From Planctomycetaceae bacterium (GTDB lineage Bacteria > Planctomycetota > UBA1135 > GCA-002686595), in contig WGMC01000041.1 in the NCBI GenBank assembly GCA_016125265.1, positions 1-64,000 of the forward strand: DNA of 64,000 bases, read 5' to 3'. The translations under genes and the position numbers were made by a program. The notes below the pieces were generated by a model. The model was not told the origin of the DNA, did no database searches, and worked only from the letters and a program-made list of their open reading frames with translations. This document shows, piece after piece, positions 16,763 through 25,197 of the stretch (within the stretch, counting starts at the first letter, position 1; every line of letters begins with the position of its first letter).

Positions 16763-17817
16763 CGGCCATCGAGTGGACGGACCGCACCTGGAACCCCGTG
16801 CGCGGTTGCAGCCGGGTGTCCGAGGGCTGCAGGAACTGCTACGCGGAGCGGCAGGCGGCGCGGTTCTCAAACGATCCGTTCATGGTCGGAACGCTACCTC
16901 CCCTGCCGTTCGACGGGTTCGCGTATCGAGCCTCCGGTGAAGCGCGCTGGACCGGCCGCGTGGAGCTGATCCCCGAGAAGCTGAGCGAGCCCCTTCGCTG
17001 GCGCAAGCCGTCGCGGGTGTTCGTGAACAGCATGTCGGATCTGTTCCACGAGTCGCTGGCCTTCGAGAAGATCGCCGCCGTCTTCGGCGTCATGGCCGCC
17101 GCTCCGCAGCACACGTTCCAGGTGTTGACGAAGCGCCCGCTGCGGATGCGGGAGTTTTTCGACTGGATCGAGCGACACACCCGAGCCCATTCGACGGTGC
17201 CGATACAGGGGGCCATCCACTACGCGCAAAAGCGCATCGGCCATCCAGCGTTGCGCGACGGCGACCGCGTACTTTCGCGCCCCTGGCCCCTGCCCAACGT
17301 CCACCTGGGCGTGTCCGTCGAGGACCAAGCGACGGCAGACGAGCGGATCCCGTTCCTGTTCGACGTCCCGGCGGCGCTGCGATTCGTAAGTTACGAGCCT
17401 GCACTGGGGCCGGTGGACTTCACTTCCATCGACATCATCGGGCAGAGACGCAAAGAGCCTCACCCAGACGACCCAATCGTCCGCCTAGACGCTCTGCGTG
17501 GGCACGTTCGAGGCCCGGACGACATGCTCGGCGTTCGGCTCGACTGGGTGATCGTCGGCGGTGAGTCCGGCCCCAACGCGCGCCCTTTCGACCTGGAGTG
17601 GGCGCGGTCCGTGATCGCGCAAGGCCGCACGACGTCGGTCCCCACGTTCTTCAAGCAGGCGGGCGCTTGGCCCTTCGACAGCCGGTATGAGCACGCGCTC
17701 GGGCTCCGCGACGCTGACGCCTACACGGCGCGGTGTTCGATGGGCATTCACCACCCCAAGGGCGGCGACCCGTCCGAGTGGCCGGAGGACCTACGGGTCC
17801 GGGAGTTGCCGAAGTGA
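16759..17817 (+). CDS. Gp37/Gp68-like (DUF5131) phage protein
   Basis: A 352-residue protein beginning TAIEWTDRTWNPVRGCSRVS, followed by EGCRNCYAER: the Cys-x6-Cys-x2-Cys block typical of DUF5131. Further hallmarks are RVFVNSMSDLFHE, FQVLTKRPLRM, HLGVSVEDQATADERIP, YEPALGPVDF and WVIVGGESGPNARP. The family is common in phages and has a radical-SAM-like cysteine arrangement, but its reaction is not established. It lies just before an ASCH-like protein, a nuclease-like protein and a C5-methyltransferase, which suggests a role in nucleic-acid modification; that is inference. Confidence 0.85.
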   Translation: MTAIEWTDRTWNPVRGCSRVSEGCRNCYAERQAARFSNDPFMVGTLPPLPFDGFAYRASGEARWTGRVELIPEKLSEPLRWRKPSRVFVNSMSDLFHESLAFEKIAAVFGVMAAAPQHTFQVLTKRPLRMREFFDWIERHTRAHSTVPIQGAIHYAQKRIGHPALRDGDRVLSRPWPLPNVHLGVSVEDQATADERIPFLFDVPAALRFVSYEPALGPVDFTSIDIIGQRRKEPHPDDPIVRLDALRGHVRGPDDMLGVRLDWVIVGGESGPNARPFDLEWARSVIAQGRTTSVPTFFKQAGAWPFDSRYEHALGLRDADAYTARCSMGIHHPKGGDPSEWPEDLRVRELPK

Positions 17818-18170
17818 CCCGCCTGATCTCCTTCAACATGACGCAGGCCGCCGTGCTGGCGCGGCAGAAGACGGTCACTCGGCGCATCGGCTGGGAGAAG
17901 CTCAAGCCCGGCACCGTCCTGCGCGGTGTCGACCGGGCGATGTGGCTGCGCAAGTGGGAGAGCCCGCGCACGCTGGCCATGATCCGAGTGGTGAGCGTCC
18001 GGCGCGAGCGGTTGGACGCCATCGACGCGGACGACGTGGTGCGCGAGGGCCTGCCAGAGGCAACGACGCCCGAGGCGTTCGTGCAACGGTTCTGCCGCGC
18101 GATGAAGTGCCGCCCGGACGACCTGGTAACCCGCATCGAGTTCGAGTACCTGCCGGAGGGCGAACAGTGA
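17814..18170 (+). CDS. ASCH/PUA-like phage protein
   Basis: A 118-residue protein from GTG at 17814. The opening (LISFNMTQAAVLARQKTVTR) and the central MWLRKWESPRTLAMIRVV segment fit the beta-barrel ASCH-type proteins that phages use and that are thought to bind RNA or modified bases. It immediately follows the DUF5131 gene, a pairing often seen in phage early regions. Substrate unknown. Confidence 0.6.
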   Translation: MTRLISFNMTQAAVLARQKTVTRRIGWEKLKPGTVLRGVDRAMWLRKWESPRTLAMIRVVSVRRERLDAIDADDVVREGLPEATTPEAFVQRFCRAMKCRPDDLVTRIEFEYLPEGEQ

Positions 18171-18976
18171 GCGCCCCCAGTCGTCGCCGCAAACCCAAGT
18201 GGCAGGAGCCGAACATGACGGCGCGGGACGTGCTGGCCCGCGTGGCCAATCGCCACACGCGCGACCTGTGGTTCCCCGAGGTCAAAGACGGCCCCACGAT
18301 CTTCGGGGGCCACCTGCGCATCGACGGCCTGGCCATCGCCCGGACGTGGAGCCCGCCCCGAATCACGGGGTACGAGGTCAAGGTGAGCCGCGCCGACTGG
18401 CTGCAAGACTCCAAGTGGGAGGCCTACCTCGGTCTGTGCCACGTGCTCTTCGTGGTCGCGCCGCCTGGGGTTGTCCAGCTTGAGGAGCTGCCCGAATCGG
18501 TAGGGCTGATCGAGACCGCGGGCGCCAAGGGCCTGCGGACCGTTCGCAAGGCCGCCTATCGGGAGATCGCCATCCCGGCAGACATGTTGCTGTATCTGCT
18601 GTTCAGCCGCGCCGAGGTGAAGAAGCGCGAGTGGTCCGGCATGAGCCGCGAGGCGAGAATCCTGCATTTCCGCCAACGGTTCGAGACGTGCCGCGACGGA
18701 AAGAGTCTGGGCTACCTGGTGGCTAAGGCGACGGCTGAGAGGCTGGAGAAGCTTGAGCGCGGCGCCGACGTGAAGACCGTCGACCAAATGGCCCAGCTTC
18801 AGGAGTACCTGTCGAAGCACGACCCGCACGGCTACGGGAACGTGAGCGACCGGCTGGAGCGCATTCGACTGAGGCAGACGCACGACCTGACGGAGGCGAC
18901 TCGGATGCTGGCGCACACGACCCTGCGAACCGCGCGGATCCTTCGGCGTCTTGGGGAGCGGGAGCTGCCCTCGTGA
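18167..18976 (+). CDS. MmcB-like PD-(D/E)xK nuclease-like protein
   Basis: A 269-residue protein from GTG at 18167. Residues about 60-85 (GYEVKVSRADWLQD) match the ExK half of the PD-(D/E)xK core in MmcB-like proteins, and FVVAPPGVVQLEELP matches the following strand and loop. The C-terminal half is helical (LEKLERGADVKTVDQM ... LGERELPS) and may form a coiled coil. A role in phage DNA repair, processing or restriction of host DNA is plausible. It precedes the HNH gene with a 4-base overlap. Confidence 0.55.
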   Translation: MSAPSRRRKPKWQEPNMTARDVLARVANRHTRDLWFPEVKDGPTIFGGHLRIDGLAIARTWSPPRITGYEVKVSRADWLQDSKWEAYLGLCHVLFVVAPPGVVQLEELPESVGLIETAGAKGLRTVRKAAYREIAIPADMLLYLLFSRAEVKKREWSGMSREARILHFRQRFETCRDGKSLGYLVAKATAERLEKLERGADVKTVDQMAQLQEYLSKHDPHGYGNVSDRLERIRLRQTHDLTEATRMLAHTTLRTARILRRLGERELPS

Positions 18977-19284
18977 AGCGCGCCCAGCCGATCCGCCGGA
19001 AGACCCGCATGGCCCGATTGGGTCGCCGCGGAAAGCGAGTCCAAAAGGCCGTGCAGATCTTCCGCGCCGTCGTGCTGGCGCGCGCCAAGTCCCGCTGCCA
19101 GCGCTGCTCCAAGAAGGTGCCCCCCGCCCTTCTAGAGGCCCACCACCTGCTCCCCCGAGCAAGAGGGGGCGACCACAACCCGGACAACGGCGCGGCGCTG
19201 TGCCGCGAGTGTCGCCGGCAGATCCATTCGGGCGCTCCCGACGCGGCCGCGTGGCTGCGCACAACCACTGCAGTGAACGAGTAG
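18973..19284 (+). CDS. HNH endonuclease
   Basis: A 103-residue basic protein. The fold is clear: CQRCSKKV first zinc pair, EAHHLLPRARGGDHNPDN (the H-H and N of the motif), then CRECRRQIH second pair. Small phage HNH proteins often help the terminase cut DNA or act as free-standing nucleases. Here it is in the early operon, not next to the terminase, so a replication or modification role is equally possible. Confidence 0.85.
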   Translation: MKRAQPIRRKTRMARLGRRGKRVQKAVQIFRAVVLARAKSRCQRCSKKVPPALLEAHHLLPRARGGDHNPDNGAALCRECRRQIHSGAPDAAAWLRTTTAVNE

Positions 19285-19286
19285 CC

Positions 19287-19502
19287 ATGCAAGCCGAGCA
19301 ACCCTCCAACCTCGCCGAGGCCCTCCCCCTCGAGCAGAGCCGAGTCCGCGACCTCCTGGAGGTCTACGAGTCCCTTGGTTCCACCGGAGCCTTTGGAGCG
19401 ACCCAGCTTCGCGCGGCATTGGATGAGGCTGAGCAGGCCTCCGCCAGTGGGGATGTGGTCCGGATGATTCGAGCCTATGCGGCTCTGAAGGGCTGCGAGT
19501 GA
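19287..19502 (+). CDS. small acidic helical phage protein
   Basis: A 71-residue acidic, mostly helical protein (QSRVRDLLEVYESLG, AALDEAEQASASGDVVRMIR). No family recognised. It begins 2 bases after the HNH stop and its own stop overlaps the methyltransferase start. Confidence 0.5.
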   Translation: MQAEQPSNLAEALPLEQSRVRDLLEVYESLGSTGAFGATQLRAALDEAEQASASGDVVRMIRAYAALKGCE

Positions 19503-21049
19503 CTCAGCGGTCGGGAGCCTGCGCCGGTGCACAGCTCTTCGACGAGCTGGTCATCGACAACTTCGCCGGTGGTGGCGGGGCATCCATGGGCCTCGAGCTG
19601 GCCCTTGGGCGAGCCGTGGACGTGGCGATCAACCACGACCCCGAGGCCGTCTCAATGCACCGGGCGAACCACCCCGGGACCCACCATCTTTGCCAGGACG
19701 TCTTCGCGGCGCGCCCCCTAGACGTCACCCGGGGCCGCCCCGTGGGGCTCGCCTGGTTCTCGCCGGATTGCACCTACTTCAGCAAGGCCCGCGGCGCCAA
19801 GCCCATCCGGGACGTGCGCCGGCGGGACCTCGCCTGGGTGGTCGTCCGCTGGGCGAAGGCGGTGCGGCCGCGCGTGATCCTCCTGGAGAACGTCGAGGAG
19901 TTCCGCACCTGGGGCCCCCTGGTCGACGGGCGTCCCTGCCCCCGCCGGCGGGGCTCGACGTTCGGCCGTTGGCGCCGTGAGCTGGAGCGCGCGGGCTACG
20001 TGGTCGAGTGGCGCGAGCTCCGTGCCTGCGACTTTGGCGCCCCCACCGTCCGCAAGCGCCTCTTCGTCATCGCGCGCTGCGACGGTGCACCGATCGTCTG
20101 GCCCGAGCCTACCCACGGCCCGGGACGCCCCCTGCCCTTCCGCACCGCGGCCGAGTGCATCGACTGGAGCCTGCCTGTGCCGTCGATCTTCGACCGCGCG
20201 CGGCCCCTCGCGGACAACACCCTGCGCCGCATCGCGCGGGGCGTTCGCCGGTTCGTCCTTGAGGCCGGGGAGCCCTTCGTCGTCAACAACCTGACCGGCG
20301 CGGCCCCGCGCTCGTGCGAAAGGCCCATGGCCACGGTTTTGACCGGTGACCACAAGTACCTGGTCGAGCCCTTCGGCCTCACCATCCGAGGCACAAGCCC
20401 GGCGCACATTGACGCCTCGCCCCACACCCTGGGCGGACCGGTCCGCACCCTCACGACCTCCGCGCACCAGGCCCTTGTGGCGCCTTTCGGTGTGCCCCGC
20501 CACGGAGAGCGACCCACCCAGGAGCCTCGCTGCCTGTCGATGGACCGGCCCCTTCCGACGATCACGGGGACGGCCAACGGCGCGAGTCTGGTGGGAGCGT
20601 TCCTGGCAAAGCACTTCGGCGGCGTCGTGGGGCAGTCGCTGGACCGGCCGGCCTCCACGGTCACGGCCAAGGACCACCACGCGCTGGTGACCGCCCAGCT
20701 CGAGCGCGGCGCCCACGGCCGGGCGATCGTCGCCCTGCTGGAGCGGTTCGCGCCCGGCCCGTTGCGCCTCGACTCCGACGGCCGCGTCTTGGTCCGGGCT
20801 GCGGGCCAGGACCACGCCCTGACGGATCTCGGGATGCGGATGCTCGCGCCCGCGGAGCTGTTCCGCTGCCAGGGCTTCCCCGAGGGCTACCAGATCACCC
20901 ACGGGTCCGACGAGTTCGGCCAGCCCGTGCGGCTCACGCAGACGTCCCAGGTGCGTCTGTGCGGCAACAGCGTGTGCCCTCCGGTCGTGGAGGCCCTCGT
21001 GCGCGCCAACGCGCCGAACCTCTGTGTGGCGCAGGGAGGCGCGGCGTGA
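19499..21049 (+). CDS. DNA (cytosine-5-)-methyltransferase
   Basis: A 516-residue enzyme. Motif I is VIDNFAGGGGASMGLELA (about 18-35). Motif IV is FSPDCTYFSKA with the catalytic Cys at about 91; SPDC in place of PPC is a variant common in phage enzymes. Motif VI is LLENVEE (about 128-134), motif VIII VRKRLFVIAR (about 184-193), and motif X lies near the C-terminus (NSVCPPVVEALV). The long middle region with repeated GTSPAHIDASPHTLGG-like and PTITGTANGASLVG segments is the target recognition part. It may protect phage DNA from host restriction; the recognition site cannot be read from sequence. Confidence 0.92.
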   Translation: MTQRSGACAGAQLFDELVIDNFAGGGGASMGLELALGRAVDVAINHDPEAVSMHRANHPGTHHLCQDVFAARPLDVTRGRPVGLAWFSPDCTYFSKARGAKPIRDVRRRDLAWVVVRWAKAVRPRVILLENVEEFRTWGPLVDGRPCPRRRGSTFGRWRRELERAGYVVEWRELRACDFGAPTVRKRLFVIARCDGAPIVWPEPTHGPGRPLPFRTAAECIDWSLPVPSIFDRARPLADNTLRRIARGVRRFVLEAGEPFVVNNLTGAAPRSCERPMATVLTGDHKYLVEPFGLTIRGTSPAHIDASPHTLGGPVRTLTTSAHQALVAPFGVPRHGERPTQEPRCLSMDRPLPTITGTANGASLVGAFLAKHFGGVVGQSLDRPASTVTAKDHHALVTAQLERGAHGRAIVALLERFAPGPLRLDSDGRVLVRAAGQDHALTDLGMRMLAPAELFRCQGFPEGYQITHGSDEFGQPVRLTQTSQVRLCGNSVCPPVVEALVRANAPNLCVAQGGAA

Positions 21050-21576
21050 AGCGCTGGGCTGATGTTTCTGCCTGCGGGCTCTATCGCTGGCGGCTGAGCC
21101 GGACGTTCGATGAAACGTCCGGGCGGACCGGTCTGCCCATCACCTTCGTGATGCTGAACCCCTCGACCGCCGACGGGGAGGTGGACGACCGGACCATCCG
21201 GCGCTGCATCGGATTTGCCGAGCGCGAGCGCGCGCCGGAGCTGAGGGTGGTCAACCTCTTCGCGTGGCGCGCCACCAAGCCGATCGGGCTCCTGAACATG
21301 CCCGAGGAGCGCACGAGGCCGGAGGAGCAGGCGGCGTGGGATTGGGGCTTCCAGGGCGACGCGCTGATGGTTGTGGCCTGGGGCGCCCTCAACGGCCCGA
21401 GGGATCTCCGTGCGCGCATCCTGGCGCGCCGCAAGACATTCATGGGGTTCACGCGGGTCGTGCACTCCCGTCGTGAACTGTTCGCTCTCGGAGTGAACCA
21501 GGAAGGCACGCCTAGGCACCCTCTCTACGTGCCGGTCGAGACTCCGCTCACGCCCTGGAGGGGCTTCGAGTGGTGA
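21046..21576 (+). CDS. DUF1643 family protein
   Basis: A 176-residue protein from GTG at 21046. ITFVMLNPSTADGEVDDRTI followed by RRCIGFA and VVNLFAWRATKP are the family hallmarks; near the C-terminus comes a GTPRHPLYV block. The biochemical role is unknown. It is frequent in phages and next to DNA-modification genes, as here where it follows the methyltransferase by a GTGA overlap. Confidence 0.85.
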   Translation: MKRWADVSACGLYRWRLSRTFDETSGRTGLPITFVMLNPSTADGEVDDRTIRRCIGFAERERAPELRVVNLFAWRATKPIGLLNMPEERTRPEEQAAWDWGFQGDALMVVAWGALNGPRDLRARILARRKTFMGFTRVVHSRRELFALGVNQEGTPRHPLYVPVETPLTPWRGFEW

Positions 21577-22829
21577 CCCAGGCCGCCCCCATCTACGCCG
21601 CCCAGCGGCGCGCGCAGCTCACCGAGGCACCGCTCACCCGCGGCGCCCGGCGTTACGCGGAGTGGGTCGAGTCCGCCTATCCCGGCGGGACGTGCGATCT
21701 GCCGCAGGCCGAGCTCGCCGAGCGTTGGGGGATCACCGAGCGCCACGTGCGGCGCCTCGAGGGCGAGCTGGTGCGCGCCGGCGTGTGGACGCTGGAGCGC
21801 TGCAGGACGCGCGGGCTGCGCGTGCGCGTCTACCCCGCCCGTCGGTGTGGCGAGGACATCGTGGCCGCGCAGATCGCGCAGCAGCTCGCCGGCGCGCCTG
21901 TGGATAACTCGTGGAAGGCGCCCGTCGCCGAAACCGAGGCACAGGACAAAGGTTTGCGGCTTGTCGGGACCACAGGACATGCGCGTCCTGTGACCCCCGG
22001 CAATGTTCGGGCCGCGTCGGGAGCACAGGACATCCACGTCCTGTCCCCCCGGGGCACCGGACCCCTTCCCCCCCACACCCCCCCTTCCCAACTTGCTGTT
22101 GGTGTTAAGATCCCCTCTTCGCGCGACACGCGCACGCACGAGGCCCCCGGGGAAAACACTCAAGGCCAACTCGCACCGGCAAGCCAACCCGAACGCGCCG
22201 AGCCGAGCCCGGCGCTCCCCGCGCAAACCGCGCCTCGGCCCATGCGGCTCACCGCCGCGGTGCTCGCCCGCGAACTCGGGCTCGCCCTGGGCCTGGAACC
22301 CGCTGGCACCCAAGGCCACGCAGCCGCCGCACTCGCCCAGGTCGGGCTCGACGCCGCAGGGCGACTCGAGGTCCTCACCGCGCTCGCACCCGGAGCCGCA
22401 GACCTCCACGAGCTGCGCCAGCGTGCAACCTCCGCAGCAGCCTGGGGAGTCTCCCGGGCAGCGAAGAACCCTGCAGGGCTCCTGCGGTGCGGAGCGCGCG
22501 ATGGCTGGCTGCTCGGGCGGGTGGAAGGGCACTCGGGCACTGTCCGGCTAGGACCGATCCTGGAGCCTTCCAGAGCGTCCTGCGTCGTGCCGCCCTGGGG
22601 GAGCCTCCGGGGGGAAGGCGAAGAGCTGGCAGGGGGGCAAGTGCGAGGGCGGCGTGGTGTGCGCGGCGAGGGCCGAGCCAAATGCGAGCGCTACGGGCGG
22701 AACCGGCGCAAGGAGCGGCCCAAGCTGCCGAAGCGCGCGAAGCTGCCTCCGGGCATGAGCGACTCGCAGGAGTTGTTCGGGGCGGCGCTCACCGGCATCA
22801 CGGGCAAGCGGGCCAGGAGGGTCTGGTGA
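21573..22829 (+). CDS. winged-helix-like replication/initiation protein
   Basis: A 418-residue protein. Residues about 20-80 are a winged helix-turn-helix (RYAEWVESAYPGG, LPQAELAERWGITERHVRRL, then GELVRAGVWTLER), as in phage replication initiators. A long proline-rich linker follows, then a central helical region and a very basic C-terminal tail (KCERYGRNRRKERPKLPKRA). Two long inverted repeats and a half site lie within the linker-coding part (21940-22044), so the gene may carry the phage origin inside itself, as lambda O does. No ATPase or primase motif is seen. Start at GTG 21573, overlapping the previous stop. Confidence 0.5.
   Translation: MTQAAPIYAAQRRAQLTEAPLTRGARRYAEWVESAYPGGTCDLPQAELAERWGITERHVRRLEGELVRAGVWTLERCRTRGLRVRVYPARRCGEDIVAAQIAQQLAGAPVDNSWKAPVAETEAQDKGLRLVGTTGHARPVTPGNVRAASGAQDIHVLSPRGTGPLPPHTPPSQLAVGVKIPSSRDTRTHEAPGENTQGQLAPASQPERAEPSPALPAQTAPRPMRLTAAVLARELGLALGLEPAGTQGHAAAALAQVGLDAAGRLEVLTALAPGAADLHELRQRATSAAAWGVSRAAKNPAGLLRCGARDGWLLGRVEGHSGTVRLGPILEPSRASCVVPPWGSLRGEGEELAGGQVRGRRGVRGEGRAKCERYGRNRRKERPKLPKRAKLPPGMSDSQELFGAALTGITGKRARRVW
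21940..22044. repeat. inverted-repeat cluster, candidate replication origin or operator
   Basis: A 22-bp inverted repeat (arms CACAGGAC/GTCCTGTG, 6-nt spacer) lies at 21971-21992. A second with the same core (ACAGGAC/GTCCTGT) lies at 22025-22044, its centre 53 bp away, and a half site CACAGGAC lies at 21940-21947. A relatively T-rich patch (ttgctgttggtgttaagatc) follows at about 22091-22110. All lie within the linker of the winged-helix gene. The arrangement resembles iterons plus an unwinding region; binding is not demonstrated. Confidence 0.5.
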
Positions 22830-23458
22830 GCGGGCTCTGCATCGACTGGCCGACCAGCGGACCGGCGCACCTTGCGGCCATCCGTCGGGTGGAGTGGGCC
22901 GGCGCGAAGTGGGCGCGGCTGATCCGCGCGCACGCCCTGCGCGAGGTCCTCTCGCACCTGCCGCCCAGGGTCCCCACCCGGCCGGTTGGTTTCGCGGATG
23001 TGTGCGCCTGGCCGAACGTCCAGCGCCGGCTGCTGGACGCGACGCAGGGGCTCTACGGCGGCGCGATAGAGACGCCCCTGCCTATCCCGCCGCGGTTGCT
23101 GTTCCAGGCCCACGAGGGCGAGAAGCGCGGATCGAGCTGGCTGGAGTCCGGAACGCTGCGGCGCATGCGCACGAGCCTGCGCGAGCTGCGTGCGGTCGAG
23201 GTCGCGTTGGCCCAGCAGGTCTGGCAAACGGCCGCCGTGAGGGCGGAGACCGCGCTGATGCGCGCCAAGGGCGAGCTGGAGGCCTGCGAGATCAACCACC
23301 CCTACGTGTGGGACCTGCCCACCGGCGTGGCGGAGGAGGTCGAGGCCCTCGAGCGATGGCGCGCCGTGTTGAGCGCGCGAATGGACAAGTCCTCGGGTCA
23401 ATCGGGGGGCGCCAGGGCGGCGCTCGTCGACGGCCCAGCCAATCCTCCTACCCCCTGA
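22826..23458 (+). CDS. hypothetical phage protein
   Basis: A 210-residue soluble, largely helical protein from GTG at 22826. Residues about 115-165 (RRMRTSLRELRAVEVALAQQ, then VWQTAAVRAETALMRAKGEL) may form a coiled coil. No family recognised. Position directly after the replication-like protein suggests a DNA metabolism role, but nothing in the sequence proves it. Confidence 0.55.
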   Translation: MSGLCIDWPTSGPAHLAAIRRVEWAGAKWARLIRAHALREVLSHLPPRVPTRPVGFADVCAWPNVQRRLLDATQGLYGGAIETPLPIPPRLLFQAHEGEKRGSSWLESGTLRRMRTSLRELRAVEVALAQQVWQTAAVRAETALMRAKGELEACEINHPYVWDLPTGVAEEVEALERWRAVLSARMDKSSGQSGGARAALVDGPANPPTP

Positions 23459-23462
23459 ACCA

Positions 23463-24194
23463 ATGAGCCAAGCCACTCTGTTCGAGCGCAAACGCAAGAG
23501 GCCGGTGACTTCGATGGCGGCGAAGTTGTGGGACCTGTACGGAGCCACCGCCGAGGATCGGAGGCGCTTCGCCGCGCTGTATCAGACGTTGGGCGGACAG
23601 AGGCCGGGGCGCGCAACGGATCGCGCCATGGCTTTCTACCTTCGCCAGGAAATCGAAGGGGTCACCTGGCGCGTAGTCCAGGACTTCCGGTTGAAGCTCG
23701 GGACCGCGATGGGCGGCGGCACGCACCCGCACAGGGGGAGCAGGCGCCGCAAGGTCCAGCACACGGGCAAGATCGACGACGTGCGGTTCTATCCGCGAAC
23801 GCTGTCCGAGGGCGAACTGCGGCTCGAGATGGACACGGACCCCGCGAGGGCGGTGAAGCACCACTCAGACCACCTCAACTGCTGCGGAATCGGCCCGAGC
23901 GGCGAGCTGAGATTCATCGGCTCCGAGACTCTGGAGACGTTGCAGCCCAAGGAGCCGCCGGCGGAACCAGAACCGCTCCCGGACCCTGCGCGGATCGCCG
24001 CGATGCTGGAGCCTCCAAAACTTGCGCCCCAAGGCCGACCGCTGCCGCCGGAGCCCAGACCCGCAGATCTCGCCGCGCGCTTCCTGGAGCGCATGTTTGA
24101 GACCGGCCAGGTGGGATTACGTTCTGACCGCCTCAGCCCCGAGGAAGCTGCCCAGGTCGCGAAGCGGGCCGCGCAGGCCCTGGTGGAAGCGTGA
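23463..24194 (+). CDS. hypothetical basic phage protein
   Basis: A 243-residue protein. The N-terminal half is basic and structured (LWDLYGATAEDRRRFAALY, THPHRGSRRRKVQHTGKIDD, HHSDHLNCCGIG) with His/Cys residues that could bind metal. The middle is a long proline-rich linker (PPAEPEPLPDPARIAAMLEP) and the C-terminus a short helix (SPEEAAQVAKRAAQAL). No known family. It is followed by the RusA-like gene with a GTGA overlap, so a DNA-binding accessory role is possible. Confidence 0.5.
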   Translation: MSQATLFERKRKRPVTSMAAKLWDLYGATAEDRRRFAALYQTLGGQRPGRATDRAMAFYLRQEIEGVTWRVVQDFRLKLGTAMGGGTHPHRGSRRRKVQHTGKIDDVRFYPRTLSEGELRLEMDTDPARAVKHHSDHLNCCGIGPSGELRFIGSETLETLQPKEPPAEPEPLPDPARIAAMLEPPKLAPQGRPLPPEPRPADLAARFLERMFETGQVGLRSDRLSPEEAAQVAKRAAQALVEA

Positions 24195-24607
24195 TCTACC
24201 AGCCCGAAGCGCCGTCGGTCCTGCGTCTTGAGGTGGTGGGCATGGCGCCCCCCGCGCTCAACGAACTGCTGCGCATGGGGGGGCACGTGAAGGGCGCAGC
24301 CTCGGCTCGCAAGAAGCTGCAGAAGGATCTGTGGACGCTCACCTGGGTGCAAAACCGCGAACCCCTCAGGCGCCTCGGGCAAACGGCCATGAAGGGCCCG
24401 TTCGCGGTGGGCTACCGCCGGCGCGCCCGCGGACTGCTCGACATCGACAACCTGGCCGCGAGCTGCAAGCTGCTCTTCGACGGCCTCGTCGACAACAACG
24501 TCCTTCGCGGAGACCAACCCAGCGTGCTCGCGCGCTGGGCCTACATCGATCAGGAGCGCGTCGCTGCTGGCGCCGAGGGCTACGTCCTGGAGCTGTTCCC
24601 GCTATGA
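24191..24607 (+). CDS. rusA-like: RusA-like Holliday junction resolvase
   Basis: A 138-residue protein, the usual RusA length. GMAPPALNELLRMGGHVK is the N-terminal strand and loop; GLLDIDNLAASCKLLFDGLV contains the D-x-D-N catalytic signature, and the following DNNVLRGDQPSVLARWAYID matches the region with the third acidic residue. RusA-type enzymes cut four-way junctions during phage recombination or packaging. Coupled by overlaps on both sides to early genes. Confidence 0.8.
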   Translation: MIYQPEAPSVLRLEVVGMAPPALNELLRMGGHVKGAASARKKLQKDLWTLTWVQNREPLRRLGQTAMKGPFAVGYRRRARGLLDIDNLAASCKLLFDGLVDNNVLRGDQPSVLARWAYIDQERVAAGAEGYVLELFPL

Positions 24608-25197
24608 AAACGCCGAGCCATTGGGTGGGTTTCGCGTGCCGCTGGAAGGTCGGGTCCGCGGGGTCGATGGGACCGGCGGTCGCCGTCCTCGACGCCGGCG
24701 GCCGCCTGGTTTGGCACGGGATCGCTCCGCTGGTCGAGGACCGCCACTTCCTGCGCCTCGACGCTTCGTGGGTCTTCGCGATGCTCGCCGGCGCGACGGT
24801 GGACGCTGGCGGCCGCGACTGGTGGCCTGCGGTCGCCACGGAGCGCATCCACCGCACGCCGCGCGACGAGCAGAGCCCCTACCAGCTCGGGCGCATCCAG
24901 GGGACGCTGGAGGGCCTTGTGCGCGCGCTGGACATGACCTGGGTGGAAGTCGACCGTGAGAACTACGTGGGGCCCGCACTGGGCCGCCAGGCCCGCACGG
25001 CCGCCGCCAACGAGCCGCGGCTGCTGCTGGAGGCTGGCGCCGACCGCTGGCCCGAACTCGCAGAGACCGTGCGACCGTACGCCGTCCAGTCGTTTCCCTG
25101 GCCCGCCAAGGGCCAGGCGAAGGCCTCGGCGATCGCACGGGCAGCCTGGATCGCGGACCGCGCGCGCGTGGCCGCCGAGCGCAAGGAGTCCGCATGA
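24604..25197 (+). CDS. RuvC/RNase H-fold-like resolvase-related protein
   Basis: A 197-residue protein. The N-terminal strand (MGPAVAVLDAGGRLVWHGIA) has an acidic residue where RuvC-like proteins have their first catalytic Asp. SPYQLGRIQGTLEGLVRAL and TWVEVDRENYVGPALG closely follow the central pattern of phage RuvC-like nucleases, and KASAIARAAWIAD fits the last helix. Catalytic residues are not all certain. It would be the second resolvase-type gene in a row after RusA, so one may be non-enzymatic. Confidence 0.45.
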   Translation: MKTPSHWVGFACRWKVGSAGSMGPAVAVLDAGGRLVWHGIAPLVEDRHFLRLDASWVFAMLAGATVDAGGRDWWPAVATERIHRTPRDEQSPYQLGRIQGTLEGLVRALDMTWVEVDRENYVGPALGRQARTAAANEPRLLLEAGADRWPELAETVRPYAVQSFPWPAKGQAKASAIARAAWIADRARVAAERKESA

